Source: Desulfobacterales bacterium (lineage in GTDB: Bacteria; Desulfobacterota; Desulfobacteria; Desulfobacterales; Desulfobacteraceae). From it: DNA of 5,727 nucleotides. The stretch's first letter is position 1, and each line of letters opens with the position of its first letter. Where the stretch lies: NCBI GenBank assembly GCA_022361095.1, contig JAKSBO010000120.1, positions 1-5,727 of the forward strand. The letters are read 5' to 3'. The notes beneath the pieces were generated by a model. It saw only the letters and a list, made by a program, of their open reading frames with translations. It had not been told where the DNA came from and did no database searches. Both the position numbers and the translations under genes were made by a program. Of the stretch, positions 5,606-5,727 are shown piece after piece.

Positions 5606-5609
5606 CTCC
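5606..5609 (-). promoter_or_regulatory. Shine-Dalgarno GGAG that sets the TTG start of the MdlA-like gene
   Basis: GGAG on the complement lies 7 nt before TTG at 5598. The translation from that TTG (MKLIFYYFRK) aligns naturally with the N-terminus of MdlA-type proteins, which open with a short YFRR-like segment before the first membrane helix. Confidence 0.65.
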
Positions 5610-5639
5610 GGTAAATCAGATAAAAACAGACATTTTGGA

Positions 5640-5667
5640 AAAATAATCATCGGGGGAAAAAATTCAA
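5640..5667 (-). promoter_or_regulatory. Candidate sigma-70 promoter of the ABC exporter operon
   Basis: On the minus strand TTGAAT (complement of 5662-5667) and TATTTT (complement of 5640-5645) are 16 bp apart. Each matches four of six consensus positions. The predicted start near 5633 gives a leader of about 35 nt. In such an AT-rich stretch this could arise by chance. Confidence 0.38.
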
Positions 5668-5686
5668 TGTTGGAAGAGATCTAAGG

Positions 5687-5727
5687 GTGCCTCTAATAAT
5701 TAGAATTTTGGTTTGAGTTCGAGGCGC
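5687..5727. repeat. Inverted repeat at the window edge, possibly part of a larger element
   Basis: GTGCCTC (5687-5693) and GAGGCGC (5721-5727) form inverted arms with one mismatch, which is G-U compatible in RNA. Between them is a small palindrome, CTAATAATTAG (5693-5703). The right arm ends exactly at the window edge, so the element may continue. It may be a dispersed intergenic repeat or the end of a neighbouring terminator; identity is unknown. Confidence 0.35.

Larger units (their letters stand above)
5599..5727. other. Upstream region of the ABC operon
   Basis: These 129 bp carry no protein gene. They hold the Shine-Dalgarno for the TTG start, a candidate promoter (5640-5667) and a truncated inverted repeat at the window edge (5687-5727). 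Confidence 0.7.

Noticed and set aside
5709..5727. tRNA T-arm-like string GAGTTCGAGGC at the right edge
   Set aside because: The flanking bases do not form a 5-bp T-stem around the TTCGAGG loop, and no acceptor or anticodon arm is visible.

Overview
The window looks like part of a chromosome from a motile Gram-negative bacterium. The best guess is a sulfate-reducing Desulfobacterota (Desulfobacteraceae-like) lineage. That guess rests on the deltaproteobacterial style of the IHF-alpha protein (MTLTK start, GFGKF, GRNPATGE, TFKCSG) and the general character of the flagellar chaperone genes. No 16S or other strong marker is present, so the taxonomic call is an inference. I see no mobile element, CRISPR array, tRNA or rRNA.

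Left part (19-1368, minus strand): a compact late flagellar operon transcribed fliS -> fliT-like -> flaG. Gaps are 16 and 29 nt. It encodes the flagellin export chaperone FliS with an unusual C-terminal tail, a FliT/FlgN-type small helical chaperone, and FlaG.

Divergent intergenic region (1369-1742, 374 bp): AT-rich and full of signals. On the minus strand there is a near-perfect sigma-28 (FliA) promoter, TAAAGTAT-N11-GCCGATAA. It implies a leader of about 165 nt for fliS. Just before the fliS Shine-Dalgarno lies an 11-bp hairpin with GGAUGG in its loop. The only other GGA in the leader is in the Shine-Dalgarno itself, an arrangement that suggests post-transcriptional control by CsrA. On the plus strand, a perfect TTGACA hexamer sits inside a perfect dyad (TTGACA-N5-TGTCAA) upstream of the IHF-alpha gene.

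Middle (1743-2039, plus strand): an IHF-alpha/HU-family DNA-bending protein with a TTG start and a strong Shine-Dalgarno. It ends 8 bp from the convergent ABC transporter operon.

Right part (2048-5598, minus strand): two translationally coupled ABC exporter half-transporters (ATGA overlap), MdlA-like then MdlB-like. The first has Asp in place of the catalytic Glu after Walker B, and the second has a deviant signature (LSSGE). These two deviations fall on the same composite nucleotide site, as expected of a heterodimeric exporter with one degenerate and one consensus ATPase site. The substrate cannot be told from sequence. The last 129 bp hold a plausible promoter for this operon and one edge of an inverted repeat cut off by the window end.

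I did not find a clearly new biological system. The most interesting material is regulatory: the sigma-28 promoter with its structured leader, and the dyad over the IHF -35.
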